From Mesorhizobium sp. B2-1-8 (GTDB taxonomy: Bacteria; Pseudomonadota; Alphaproteobacteria; Rhizobiales; Rhizobiaceae): a DNA stretch of 64,000 nt. Below, piece after piece: positions 7,630 through 15,336 of this stretch. The notes under the pieces were generated by a model. That model searched no databases. It worked only from the letters and a program-made list of their open reading frames with translations, and was not told where the DNA came from. Numbering within the stretch: the stretch's first letter is position 1; every line of letters begins with the position of its first letter. Where the stretch lies: positions 6,239,501-6,303,500 of the forward strand of contig NZ_CP083952.1 in assembly GCF_006442545.2 (NCBI RefSeq), in the 5' to 3' direction. Made by a program: the position numbers and the translations under genes.

Positions 7630-8305
7630 GCGCAATTTGAGCGAACGTTACAAACACCTCGCGGGTATAGTGCATGTAGAATTTCAGAAACCGGCGGAAC
7701 AGGATGAAGCCCGCGATCAGCAGTAGGATGGCAACAGTGAAATGTTGATCTGGCAGTGGGGCACTGTGGCGAGCTGCCCATTCATATTGCGCCAGGATCA
7801 CCAACCCCGCTAAGCCGCTGACGAAAGCCGCATTGCGACAAAATCCATAGAGGTTCAAGAACATCTCGAGCCGTGGGGCTGCCTTCTCGTCACGCTTGAC
7901 CAGCGGATATGCTTTCCAAAACACTACGTCTCCCTCTTCCCGCCCGACGGTAAACATGTCGAGGCGGGCCAGCGCATCTTCCTTCACGCTTTGTGCAAGT
8001 GGGCGCGAAAACTCGGCGAAGGCATAGTTAATGAATGTTTTCTGGCCGCCTTGAAAAAGGTGATAGGAGGGCGGCTTCATCCAGCCGTGCACGATCCATC
8101 TTTCAAGAATCGTCGAGGCAGGCATGGCCACCACATGGCCCATGATGTAGGCCGCGAAGACCACCAACGCACCCTTGGGCACATCCCAATCAGCAGCCAG
8201 GACAACCGTGGTGCCGAAGATGTAATCTATCGCCGCCAGGGCCATGAAGCCTTGCGGCAGATATGCAAAAACATCGTAGTTGCTGAAGCGACTAAGCGGA
8301 TCCAT
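7595..8305 (-). CDS. Four-helix membrane protein, MBL module
   Basis: 236 residues beginning MDPLSRFSNYDVFAYLPQGF. Hydrophobic segments are near residues 13-35, 44-63, 155-172 and 187-207. A polar cytoplasmic or periplasmic section of about 90 residues lies between the pairs and contains GREEGDVVFWKAYPLVKRDE. Its 3' end overlaps the 3' end of the convergent MBL gene by 35 bases. It follows the broken DUF6362-like gene by 26 bases, just as the 602-residue membrane protein follows the other fragment. I do not recognise the family, and it is not alignable by eye with the larger membrane protein. Confidence 0.7.
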   Translation of the reverse strand: MDPLSRFSNYDVFAYLPQGFMALAAIDYIFGTTVVLAADWDVPKGALVVFAAYIMGHVVAMPASTILERWIVHGWMKPPSYHLFQGGQKTFINYAFAEFSRPLAQSVKEDALARLDMFTVGREEGDVVFWKAYPLVKRDEKAAPRLEMFLNLYGFCRNAAFVSGLAGLVILAQYEWAARHSAPLPDQHFTVAILLLIAGFILFRRFLKFYMHYTREVFVTFAQIAPIPQSRPDTVR

Positions 8306-8331
8306 ATCTTACCCCAAGTCCCGGGGCACCA

Positions 8332-8777
8332 TTACCACGGCGGCACAACGGCAGCATTCAGTTTTTCAGCGATCATCTTTGCGGCGTTTTCCCGGCGCCG
8401 GCGGAACGTCGAATACGCCCAGCCGCGGCGATCGCATTCGACCTCAGTGTGACGGCCGCGAATTTCCCAGAAGCACCAAGTCACCAGCGCTCGACGCGAA
8501 GCGGGCTCACTCTCAACAAAGCGGCCCCAATTCGGCAGGTTGTTGCTGCCGATCAGCACCTTTTCCATACGAGAGATGTCGCGCGCGGTGCGCGGTGCGC
8601 TGTACGCGCACCCGCGTCGTGGTGCGAGCGGTGCCAGCCTGATGCTGGTTGACCTCGTCGGAGAACTCGACCCGATATTCCGGCCGGTTGTTCTTGAACC
8701 AATCCGGCCCTGTCAAGCAGCACCTCGAACGCGTGCACCATAGCGTTTTTAACAAGGGTCGGGGTCCAGCCGGACAT
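8332..8777 (-). pseudogene. DUF6362-like gene broken by two frameshifts
   Basis: Three minus-strand frames join into one sensible protein: MSGWTPTLVKNAMVHAFEVL from an ATG at 8777, then PDWFKNNRPEYRVEFSDEVN, then RMEKVLIGSNNLPNWGRFVE to the end GWAYSTFRRRRENAAKMIAE. The shifts lie near GACAGGGCCGG (about 8706) and near GCGCGTACAGCGCACC (about 8601). The ATG overlaps the stop of the gene at 8777-9226 (TGATG), showing it was the next gene of the tra-linked operon. The C-terminus resembles a helix-turn-helix of DUF6362 phage/plasmid proteins (family from memory). Sequencing error is an alternative. Confidence 0.65.
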
Positions 8778-9226
8778 CAATCGAACTGGCCATCTGTGAT
8801 TGCATCGTACATGTCGTCTCGAATCGCGCAGACGTTGATCCGGCGAAGATATTCCTCGCCTGTTAATCCGCGCTTCTTCGCCTGGCGGGCCAGCTTCGCG
8901 CGCTCATGGAAAGTCAGATTGACCGCAATCCGGCGATGCTTCGGGCCGCCGACCTCATGCAGCGGCAAGCCCCAATTCTTCCACTGCCGGCGCACCGTGG
9001 CGGCACTCGTACCGTCAGCCATGCGCTTCTCGATCTCGGCTGACGAGTACCCCCTCCGATCCCGGCCCGACGATGGACCTGCAGGAGCGGGCGCGAGGCG
9101 CACGCGCCCGAAGCCCCTTCGCGTCTTCGCCCTTCGGGTGACGATCCCTTGCAGCGTCGGCTGCATGGCGCACCGGCTGAGCCACTGCTCGGAGCCTTTG
9201 CGCCGCCCACCGCTCCCGACAACCAT
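8777..9226 (-). CDS. TraD-linked hypothetical DNA-binding protein
   Basis: 149 residues. The first 55 are basic and low in complexity. The middle (SSAEIEKRMADGTSAATVRR) reads like a helix-turn-helix, and the C-terminal part (RIAVNLTFHERAKLARQAKK, then GLTGEEYLRRI) has the strand-helix-helix pattern of a ribbon-helix-helix protein. The ATG lies two bases after the traD stop and its stop overlaps the next gene, so it belongs to the traC-traD operon. A role as an accessory relaxosome or operon regulator is inference. Confidence 0.65.
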   Translation of the reverse strand: MVVGSGGRRKGSEQWLSRCAMQPTLQGIVTRRAKTRRGFGRVRLAPAPAGPSSGRDRRGYSSAEIEKRMADGTSAATVRRQWKNWGLPLHEVGGPKHRRIAVNLTFHERAKLARQAKKRGLTGEEYLRRINVCAIRDDMYDAITDGQFD

Positions 9227-9228
9227 CG

Positions 9229-9477
9229 CTACGTTCGTTGACCCTTTTTCTCCTCATCCCGTTCCGCATTGAATGCCTGCTTTCCCTTCGCGGCCCAAAG
9301 CTCCCGCGCATGCTTTCCGTCATGGGCCTGCAGCTTGGCGGCGATCCAAAGCAGCGCCCCGTAGATCATTTCGCGATCGTCGGCAGTAAGATCAACAATG
9401 CCTGCCTTGACCACGAGACCGCCGAGTTCGATCAGATGTCGGGTGCGTTTGCGGCGCTCGACCTGCCACGCGCGCAT
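9229..9477 (-). CDS. traD: Conjugal transfer protein TraD
   Basis: 82 residues starting MRAWQVERRKRTRHLIELGG. The segment HLIELGGLVVKAG...REMIYGALLWIAAKL is the signature of the small Ti-type TraD family (unrelated to F-plasmid TraD). These proteins are encoded with traC and traG next to oriT and are thought to assist DNA processing. The ATG begins one base after the traC stop, so translation is coupled; the upstream in-frame extension overlaps traC and is rejected. No traG coupling-protein gene follows here, unlike in Ti plasmids. Confidence 0.85.
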   Translation of the reverse strand: MRAWQVERRKRTRHLIELGGLVVKAGIVDLTADDREMIYGALLWIAAKLQAHDGKHARELWAAKGKQAFNAERDEEKKGQRT

Positions 9478-9478
9478 G

Positions 9479-9805
9479 TCATGCCGAGCCAGTGCCGCTT
9501 GCCGGCGGTTGAGTGCCGCCCGGTTGCGCTGGAACGCCACGCGGGTTGCTTTCAGATGCCGGAGGAGTTCGCCGTGTCCGGCTCTCGAAAAACATCACCC
9601 CACGCTTGGCCCATGCATCGCGCTTTGCGGTGTCTTTCGTTTCGGCGATTGCGGCCAGCGCCCCGGCAAGTTCCTCGGTGCTGAGTTGATCGGCTCCGGT
9701 GGCGATCACCAGTTCACCAAGCTGTTGAACCTTTCGCGTTTTGAGCTCGCGCGCCTTGTCTTCCAGCGCCTTCAGTTCCGCGTCGAAGTCGCGTGGTTTG
9801 CGCAT
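9479..9805 (-). CDS. traC: Conjugal transfer protein TraC
   Basis: 108 residues from the ATG at 9803-9805 (GGAGACAGCC in front); an ATG 12 bases upstream is also possible. MRKPRDFDAELKALEDKARE and KTRKVQQLGELVIATGADQL match the small helical TraC family of Ti/Rhizobium plasmids, which acts with TraA at oriT. The C-terminal 35 residues are Pro/Ser/Gly-rich and probably disordered, longer than the usual family end. Divergent from traA across the presumed oriT. Confidence 0.85.
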   Translation of the reverse strand: MRKPRDFDAELKALEDKARELKTRKVQQLGELVIATGADQLSTEELAGALAAIAETKDTAKRDAWAKRGVMFFESRTRRTPPASESNPRGVPAQPGGTQPPASGTGSA

Positions 9806-9919
9806 GGCTGTCTCCATCGGTTTGTCGATGCTGCCATGATAGGGGAGCGTCTGCCGGAAGGCTTCAGGGTTGCCGAGACAGTCCGGGACGGGCTGGTCCA
9901 TCCCGAGAATTTTTCGAGG

Positions 9920-9950
9920 GAGGGCGCGCTTATAGGTCGTGCCGACGTAC
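9920..9950 (+). other. oriT: Probable oriT core
   Basis: The sequence GAGGGCGCGCTTATAGGTCG, then TGCCGACGTACG, closely resembles the nic region of Ti-type and RSF1010-type origins of transfer (AGGGCGCACTTATA-like in RSF1010, GGGCGCAATTATACGTC-like in Agrobacterium). It contains a small inverted repeat GTCG-tgc-CGAC. The position between divergent traC and traA is the standard place. The exact nick cannot be read from sequence alone; GCGC/TTATA is the expected area. Confidence 0.75.
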
Positions 9951-9978
9951 GCTTTGACGTGCAAATGATCTGGTCGCG

Positions 9979-12900
9979 ATGGCGATCTATCATCTTCACG
10001 TCAAGGTCATTGGCCGCAAGGCTGGGAGCAGCGCTGTGGCGTCTGCCGCCTACCGCTCAGCCTCGCGGCTGCGTGACGAGCGCATCGAGCGCACGCATGA
10101 CTTCTCGGCCAAGCGTGGCGTCGTTCATTCCGAGGTCTTGCTGCCGGAGAATGCACCGGAAGCCTGGAGCGACCGCCAACGGCTGTGGAATGACGTAGAG
10201 GCCTTCGAGTTGCGCAAGGATGCGCAACTGGCTCGTGAGGTGGAGTTTGCCCTGCCACGCGAACTGAACCAGGCGCAGGGCATCGAGTTGGCACGCGACT
10301 TCGTGCAGACGGAGTTTGTCAGCCAGGGCATGGTCGCCGATCTCAATGTGCATTGGGACAGGGCAGAGGATGGCAGTCCAAAACCTCATGCCCATGTCAT
10401 GCTCACCATGCGGTCCGTGGACGACAATGGCTTTGGGTCAAAGGTTAGAGACTGGAACCGAACCGAACTGGTCGAGCGCTGGCGCGAACGTTGGGCGGAA
10501 CTGGCCAATGAGCGCCTGGCCGAACTCGACATCGACGCCCGCATCGATCATCGCAGTCTGGAAGCGCAAGGCATCGCCCTGGAGCCGCAAACCCAGATTG
10601 GTGCTCCGGCGCATCGCATTGAAGACAGCGGCCTCGATGCTGCCGGCATTGAGGCCGATCGCGCCGAACTGCATCGCGAGATCGCGCGCAACAATGGCGC
10701 GCGCATCATTGCCGATCCATCCGTGGCGCTGGACGCCATCACCCATCAGCAATCGACCTTCACCCGAAAAGACATTGCGAAGTTCGCGCATCGGCACAGC
10801 GACGGAATCGAGCAGTTCGACGCGGTGATGGCAGCCGTCAGCAACGCCCCGCATCTGGTCGAACTCGGCAAGGACGGGCGCGGAGACGATCGGTTCACCA
10901 CCCGACAGATGATCGAGACCGAACAGCGCCTGCACCACGCGGCGGAACGCATGGTCGGGGATGGATTTCATGCAGTAAGTGATCAGCATCGCGAGGCTGC
11001 TCTGGCACATGCCAAACAGCTCGGCCTTGTCCTGTCAGGCGAGCAGGTCGAAGCGCTCGCGTATGTCACCGACGGCAGCGGTCTTGGCGTCGTTGTCGGC
11101 TTTGCCGGAACGGGCAAGAGCGCCATGCTGGGCGTTGCGCGTCAGGCGTGGGCAGCAGCCGGCTACGAGGTTCAAGGCGCCGCACTCTCCGGCATAGCGG
11201 CTGAGAATCTCGAAAGCGGATCAGGAATTGCTTCGCGCACCATCGCCAGCATGGAACATGGTTGGGGACAGGGCAGGGATCTGCTTACAGCTCGCGATGT
11301 CCTGGTGATCGACGAAGCCGGCATGGTCGGCACGCGCCAGTTGGAGCGCGTGCTCTCCCATGCGGCGAACGTTGGCGCAAAGGTCGTCCTCGTTGGCGAT
11401 CCGCAGCAGTTGCAGGCGATCGAGGCCGGCGCTGCATTCCGTTCGATCCACGAGCGCCACGGCGGCGTCGAAATCGGCCAGGTGCGACGGCAGCGCGAGG
11501 ACTGGCAGCGCAACGCCACGCGCGATCTGGCAACCGGCAGGATCGGCGCTGCGATCAGCGCCTATGAAGACAGAGGCATGGTGCACCAGGCTGCCTCGCG
11601 CGATGAGGCGCGCAGCGATCTTGTCGAACGGTGGGATCGCGACAGGCAGGCAGAGCCCGAGGCAAGCCGGATCATCCTCACCCACACAAACGACGAGGTG
11701 CGCGCGCTGAACACGGCAGCGCGCGAGCGCATGCGCGTTGCCGGAGATCTCGGCGGCGATGTTCAGATAGGCGTCGAACGGGGCGAGAGAAGTTTCGCAC
11801 GCGGCGACCGCGTGATGTTCCTGCGCAACGAGCGCGGCCTCGGCGTCAAGAACGGCACGCTCGGTGTGATCGATGAGGTAAGCACGCAGGGCATGACGGT
11901 TCGCACTGACGACGGCAGTTCTGTGCACTTTGACCTGAAGGACTATTCCCAAATTGATCATGGCTATGCCGCGACCATCCACAAGGCGCAGGGCATGACA
12001 GTCGATCGCACGTACGTGCTGGCGACGCCAGGCATGGATGCGCATGGGAGCTACGTTGCGCTGTCGCGGCATCGAGACGGTATAGACCTGCATTACGGCA
12101 GCGATGATTTTGCTACGCGCGAAAAGCTCGTCCGGTCGCTGTCACGAGACCGCGCCAAGGACATGGCGTCGGATTACGACCAGATCGACCCGGCGCAGAC
12201 TTATGCCGAGCGGCGCGGGATCACCTTCCGCGAGCGTGTGGTCGAGATCGTGCGCCGGATCGTTCCGGAGAAGCTTCGAGACAGGATCGACGGGCTGCTC
12301 GACGGATTGCGCTTGCCCGCCGACGCCGAGCCCAGTCAGGATCGTGGGCATCAGCCGGGAAGGGAAGACGGTCGAGCTCAAAACGGCGATGCCGTGCCTG
12401 AAAGAGAAGCTTCCGCCAGGGGAGCGCAGCGCGAGGGGGATGCGCCGGTGGATCCGGAAGCGGCGCTGCGCAGCGCTCGCACGAACGCGCTTGTGCGCCA
12501 CGCGCGTGCCATCGATGCGATCATTAGCACTGGAAATGCGGACGGCCAGGGCAGTCCCGAGCAGATGCGCGAATTGAGGGATGCCCGCCGCGCTTTCGAG
12601 AAGGTTCGGCCCTATGGCTGGCGCGATGCTGAAGCGGCCTACGTCAAGAACCCCGAACTGGTTCGTGAAGCGGGGGCCGGTCGCGTCAACCGCGTCGTGC
12701 GCGCTCTCCAGCTTGAAACCGAAATCCGCACTGATCCAGGCCGCCGGGCCGACCGTTTCGTGGAAGACTGGCAAAAGCTGAAAAGGACCAGCCAGCGCCA
12801 ATACGAGGCCGGCGATATGTCCGGCTACAGGTCAACGCGCTCGGCCATGTCCGACATGGCCAAGAGTCTCGAGCGCGACCCGCAACTGGAATCGCTGCTT

Positions 12901-13014
12901 GCCAATCATAAGAAGGCGCTTGGCATCCAAGTCGAATCCGGCCGGCGCCTGGGCGCGGAACTCGCGTTCAGCAACGGCATCGACCTCGGTCGAGGTCGCG
13001 GCATCGGACTGTAA
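9979..13014 (+). CDS. traA: Ti-type conjugative relaxase-helicase TraA
   Basis: 1011 residues. The MobA/MobL-type relaxase domain occupies about 1-250: MAIYHLHVKVIGRKAGSSAV, a candidate catalytic Tyr25 in AAYRSAS, and the metal-binding set H125 with PHAHVML (H137, H139). A TraI-like superfamily 1 helicase follows, with Walker A GFAGTGKS (374-381), Walker B VLVIDEAGM (441-449) and later motifs GDPQQLQAI and TIHKAQGMTVDR. The C-terminal 250 residues are charged and helical. The relaxase nicks oriT (just upstream at 9920-9950) and the helicase unwinds the transferred strand. The length is slightly below typical Ti TraA (about 1100). No frameshift is seen, so it looks functional; a mating pore would have to come from elsewhere. 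Confidence 0.93.
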   Translation: MAIYHLHVKVIGRKAGSSAVASAAYRSASRLRDERIERTHDFSAKRGVVHSEVLLPENAPEAWSDRQRLWNDVEAFELRKDAQLAREVEFALPRELNQAQGIELARDFVQTEFVSQGMVADLNVHWDRAEDGSPKPHAHVMLTMRSVDDNGFGSKVRDWNRTELVERWRERWAELANERLAELDIDARIDHRSLEAQGIALEPQTQIGAPAHRIEDSGLDAAGIEADRAELHREIARNNGARIIADPSVALDAITHQQSTFTRKDIAKFAHRHSDGIEQFDAVMAAVSNAPHLVELGKDGRGDDRFTTRQMIETEQRLHHAAERMVGDGFHAVSDQHREAALAHAKQLGLVLSGEQVEALAYVTDGSGLGVVVGFAGTGKSAMLGVARQAWAAAGYEVQGAALSGIAAENLESGSGIASRTIASMEHGWGQGRDLLTARDVLVIDEAGMVGTRQLERVLSHAANVGAKVVLVGDPQQLQAIEAGAAFRSIHERHGGVEIGQVRRQREDWQRNATRDLATGRIGAAISAYEDRGMVHQAASRDEARSDLVERWDRDRQAEPEASRIILTHTNDEVRALNTAARERMRVAGDLGGDVQIGVERGERSFARGDRVMFLRNERGLGVKNGTLGVIDEVSTQGMTVRTDDGSSVHFDLKDYSQIDHGYAATIHKAQGMTVDRTYVLATPGMDAHGSYVALSRHRDGIDLHYGSDDFATREKLVRSLSRDRAKDMASDYDQIDPAQTYAERRGITFRERVVEIVRRIVPEKLRDRIDGLLDGLRLPADAEPSQDRGHQPGREDGRAQNGDAVPEREASARGAQREGDAPVDPEAALRSARTNALVRHARAIDAIISTGNADGQGSPEQMRELRDARRAFEKVRPYGWRDAEAAYVKNPELVREAGAGRVNRVVRALQLETEIRTDPGRRADRFVEDWQKLKRTSQRQYEAGDMSGYRSTRSAMSDMAKSLERDPQLESLLANHKKALGIQVESGRRLGAELAFSNGIDLGRGRGIGL

Positions 13015-13143
13015 CCCTCCGATCTGCCGCCGACACCACGCTATGGCCGCCCGACGGGATCATGCTTCTTGCGTGCCTACCAATACCCTGCCCAGTTGGT
13101 CCCGACAGCGGTCAGCAACAACCAGCAGGAGGCAGGACAAACC

Positions 13144-13374
13144 ATGCGAGAACCAGACCGGATCATCCGCCTCAAAACCGTCCTCTTCCGCACCGGGCTA
13201 ACCCGCTCCACCCTCTACCGCAAGATCGCCGAAGGCTCCTTCCCTGCCCAGATCAAGATCAGCGTCAACGGCGCAGGCTGGCAAGAATCCGAGATTGATT
13301 GCTGGGTTGCCGATCCTATCCGGTGGCAGCCGAAGGACAAAGCCGATCGGCCAGACGGGGCGCCGTCGATATGA
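13144..13374 (+). CDS. AlpA-family regulator / possible excision factor
   Basis: 76 residues beginning MREPDRIIRLKTVLFRTGLT; the ATG has CAGGAGGCAGGACAAACC in front. RTGLTRSTLYRKIAEGSFPAQIKIS followed by GWQESEIDCWV is the MerR-like winged helix-turn-helix of AlpA/excisionase proteins. It lies 130 bases after traA on the same strand. In mobile elements such proteins either activate integrase or tra genes or act as recombination directionality factors (RdfS-like); no integrase is in the window to decide. Confidence 0.85.
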   Translation: MREPDRIIRLKTVLFRTGLTRSTLYRKIAEGSFPAQIKISVNGAGWQESEIDCWVADPIRWQPKDKADRPDGAPSI

Positions 13375-13558
13375 AAGCGGGATGCAGGAGAGCCAGCCGC
13401 GACTAACTTAGTCCAACCGAGCGCATTGCTGAGGACAGAGGACGCCCCTGCTAGTTGGCTACTAGGGATGCGGTGTTTGCCTCGGCTGCGATCGACGGCG
13501 GTTCAGTGCGAGGAATCAAATGCGAACAGAGATCTAAACCGAATCCGGACGCTGGGGA

Positions 13559-14278
13559 TCAACGAGCGTCACCGTCGCCCCTCTCCATACGCATCAGGTT
13601 TTCCGCCATGGTCAAGTGACCGGCGACGTCCGCGCGAATGGTGGATCGGCCGGGACGTTCGACATGCACACTTCCGGCAATCGCCTTCAAATCCTGAAGG
13701 ATCGAAACGATTTGCGGCCAAGGAAAATCGGTTGGATCATCTATCTCGTGATCTGCCTTGGCTATGATTTCCAACTTTGCGACAATGCCCGCCAGAGTTC
13801 GGGCCGGCGTATTCGAAAGCTCGTCCTGGAGCTTCAAGGCTGCAGTCATGGCCAAGACTTCCGCCTCGCAGGCAATAGCATAAGCAAACTTGTGGTCCGC
13901 CACTTCCCTGCATGCGCGCCATAGCTGCGCGTTAGCATTGCTCGCACCTTTTCCGCGAGAAAGCCGAGAAGATTGCGGCTGGTGTCGGAGTTCTAGTTTA
14001 ACCCCGTTGGCTCCCCTGGCCCCAACCAATACCGGCCTCGGGCACTCGGCTTCATTTATGACACGTCTCTCCAAGTGCTGCTGTAATCGGCAAAGCAACG
14101 ACGATACGTGTTGCGTTCGTCGCCATTCCCGCAACAAGGCAATGGCAGGATCTTCTCCAACGGAGACAGTCCTATCTGTCTTCAATACCGGAGTCGCTAC
14201 AGGATCAGTTGCGATTCTCCCGCCGTCGCGCTGATGCGTGACGTAGGGCAAAGTCGTGGTATTGTCGGAATCAGCCAT
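13559..14278 (-). CDS. Hypothetical mobile-element protein
   Basis: 239 residues from an ATG at 14276-14278 with GGAGCTCGG in front (MADSDNTTTLPYVTHQRDGG). The centre and C-terminus are helical (ACREVADHKFAYAIACEAEV, ALKLQDELSNTPARTLAGIV) and no membrane segment is visible. I do not recognise it. It is divergent from the ribbon-helix-helix gene at 14422 and shares the palindrome-rich region between them, so it is probably controlled by that protein. Confidence 0.6.
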   Translation of the reverse strand: MADSDNTTTLPYVTHQRDGGRIATDPVATPVLKTDRTVSVGEDPAIALLREWRRTQHVSSLLCRLQQHLERRVINEAECPRPVLVGARGANGVKLELRHQPQSSRLSRGKGASNANAQLWRACREVADHKFAYAIACEAEVLAMTAALKLQDELSNTPARTLAGIVAKLEIIAKADHEIDDPTDFPWPQIVSILQDLKAIAGSVHVERPGRSTIRADVAGHLTMAENLMRMERGDGDAR

Positions 14279-14346
14279 GATCCGAGCTCCAACCAGCTTG
14301 AACGTGGTCAGGCAGATCAGGGCGTTGGCGCGCCCTCTTCTGCCGA

Positions 14347-14390
14347 TGCACGTGCAATGCAATTGCACAGCACGTGCACATGTATGCACA
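14347..14390. promoter_or_regulatory. Array of phased TGCA palindromes (operator)
   Basis: Three perfect palindromes sit in a row: TGCACGTGCA (14347-14356), TGCAATTGCA (14358-14367) and GCACGTGC (14370-14377). Their centres are 14351.5, 14362.5 and 14373.5, exactly 11 bases apart, about one DNA turn. A fourth, imperfect TGCACA-TGTATGCACA lies beyond. Such phasing is typical of cooperative binding by ribbon-helix-helix repressors. It lies between the divergent genes at 13559-14278 and 14422-14586. Confidence 0.7.
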
Positions 14391-14421
14391 GCCGAGCGCG
14401 AAGTTCAAGCACTGAGTGGAA

Positions 14422-14586
14422 ATGCCAAAGAAGTCATTCACTACCCGCATTGATCCAGCGATATTAACGCTGGCGCAGAAACTCGCGGTAGTTGACCGGC
14501 GCTCGATCACAGCCGTGATCGAGGTTGCAATTCTCGAATATGCGGAACGTCGCGGACTCAAGCCGCACAAGGACGACGAACAGTAA
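14422..14586 (+). CDS. 54-residue ribbon-helix-helix protein
   Basis: The ATG at 14422 begins MPKKSFTTRIDPAILTLAQK, followed by LAVVDRRSITAVIEVAILEY and AERRGLKPHKDDEQ. The pattern of a basic strand (KKSFTTRID), a first helix and a second helix starting at RSITAVIE is a classic ribbon-helix-helix DNA-binding fold as in plasmid antitoxins and copy-control repressors. The ribosome-binding site is weak (GAGTGGA). The palindrome array 32-75 bases upstream is a natural autoregulatory operator. No toxin gene is evident next to it. Confidence 0.7.
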   Translation: MPKKSFTTRIDPAILTLAQKLAVVDRRSITAVIEVAILEYAERRGLKPHKDDEQ

Positions 14587-14894
14587 AGGCTGGTCGGGAT
14601 ATTTGGAGAAATCCCGCTCGGTAAGGCGCTATCAAAATGCAGCGGATGAAGCGTAGAAGCTGCGCCAACTGTGTTGCGATTCGTTGGCGGGCTTCGAAAC
14701 AAATTGCGAGGTGCCGCTAGCATAGGGTCTAAACAGGGCAATTTCCTGTGGAAAATGGAATCGAACCACCGGTATGAATTTGGATTGGGTAATTTCGCGG
14801 GTATTCGAGGGTTATCCGCACTGAGTTTTGTTCAATAAATTCAAATAGATCAATCACCTGATCGATTCCGCCTCTGGCACCATCCTCTCTTGGT
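14587..14894. other. Gene-free stretch at the element's right part
   Basis: No gene is recognised. The sequence is less GC-rich around 14750-14870 and contains no convincing start, motif or tRNA. Confidence 0.35.
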
Positions 14895-14989
14895 CCGTTC
14901 CGGACACATGGGTTACGGTTCGTGCCGGAGACATGGGTAACACTTTTGGCCCGAATGGGTGGAGTGGTTCGAGCCTTGCATGTCTCATC
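14895..14989. mobile_element. Terminal fragment of an insertion sequence
   Basis: Two tandem near-repeats, CCGGACACATGGGTTAC (about 14900) and CCGGAGACATGGGTAAC (about 14925), lie about 25 bases apart next to a break in a coding sequence. Repeated sub-terminal motifs of this type occur at the ends of several IS families (IS481-like ends look similar, from memory). The block ends where the luciferase-like monooxygenase reading frame begins to make sense. No transposase is left. Confidence 0.45.
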
Positions 14990-15215
14990 GATGCTGCCAG
15001 CCTGCAGCCGGATCTTTGTCGTGATCGAGGCGGGATAAGCGGCTGGTACCGCCGGGTTGGGATATATGCGTCCCATTGTGTGGAAGTGGCGCTCGGGTAT
15101 CCAGACGGCCTCGAAGCCATTACGGCCGCCATGGCGCGCCATCTCCGAGCTCACGGCATGGGCGCCCCGCCTCTTCCGGATAGGAGTTGGAAAAGAAGAT
15201 CAAGCTGACCTTCAT
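14990..15215 (-). pseudogene. Luciferase-like monooxygenase, 5' fragment
   Basis: The minus strand starts MKVSLIFFSNSYPEEAGR at 15215. After a frameshift near 15160 it continues HAVSSEMARHGGRNGFEAVW, IPERHFHTMGRIYPNPAVPA and TTKIRLQAGSI. This is the beginning of an FMN-dependent LLM-class oxidoreductase (usual text: FEAVWTPERHFH...YPNPAV...IRLRAGS). About 75 of some 350 residues are left; the IS end cuts the gene at about 14990. Confidence 0.8.
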
Positions 15216-15303
15216 GCCCGGTTCTCGTCGGCCGCGCCGCCGCATCCGCCATTCCGGCCGCGACGCGGTCAGTCATCCGGTCGCCGCGAAACAATAGAGG
15301 ATT

Positions 15304-15330
15304 GGCCGGCCCGGTTTGCCCGGGCCGGCC
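15304..15330. terminator. Strong hairpin after substrate-binding-protein remnant
   Basis: GGCCGGCCCGG-tttgc-CCGGGCCGGCC is a perfect 11-base-pair stem with a short loop, just downstream of the minus-strand stop at 15337. There is no long T-run. Confidence 0.65.
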
Positions 15331-15336
15331 TCTCGA

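Noticed and set aside
14347..14390. CRISPR-like short repeats
   Set aside because: The repeated units are palindromes spaced one helix turn apart with no spacers; this is an operator array, and no Cas gene is present.
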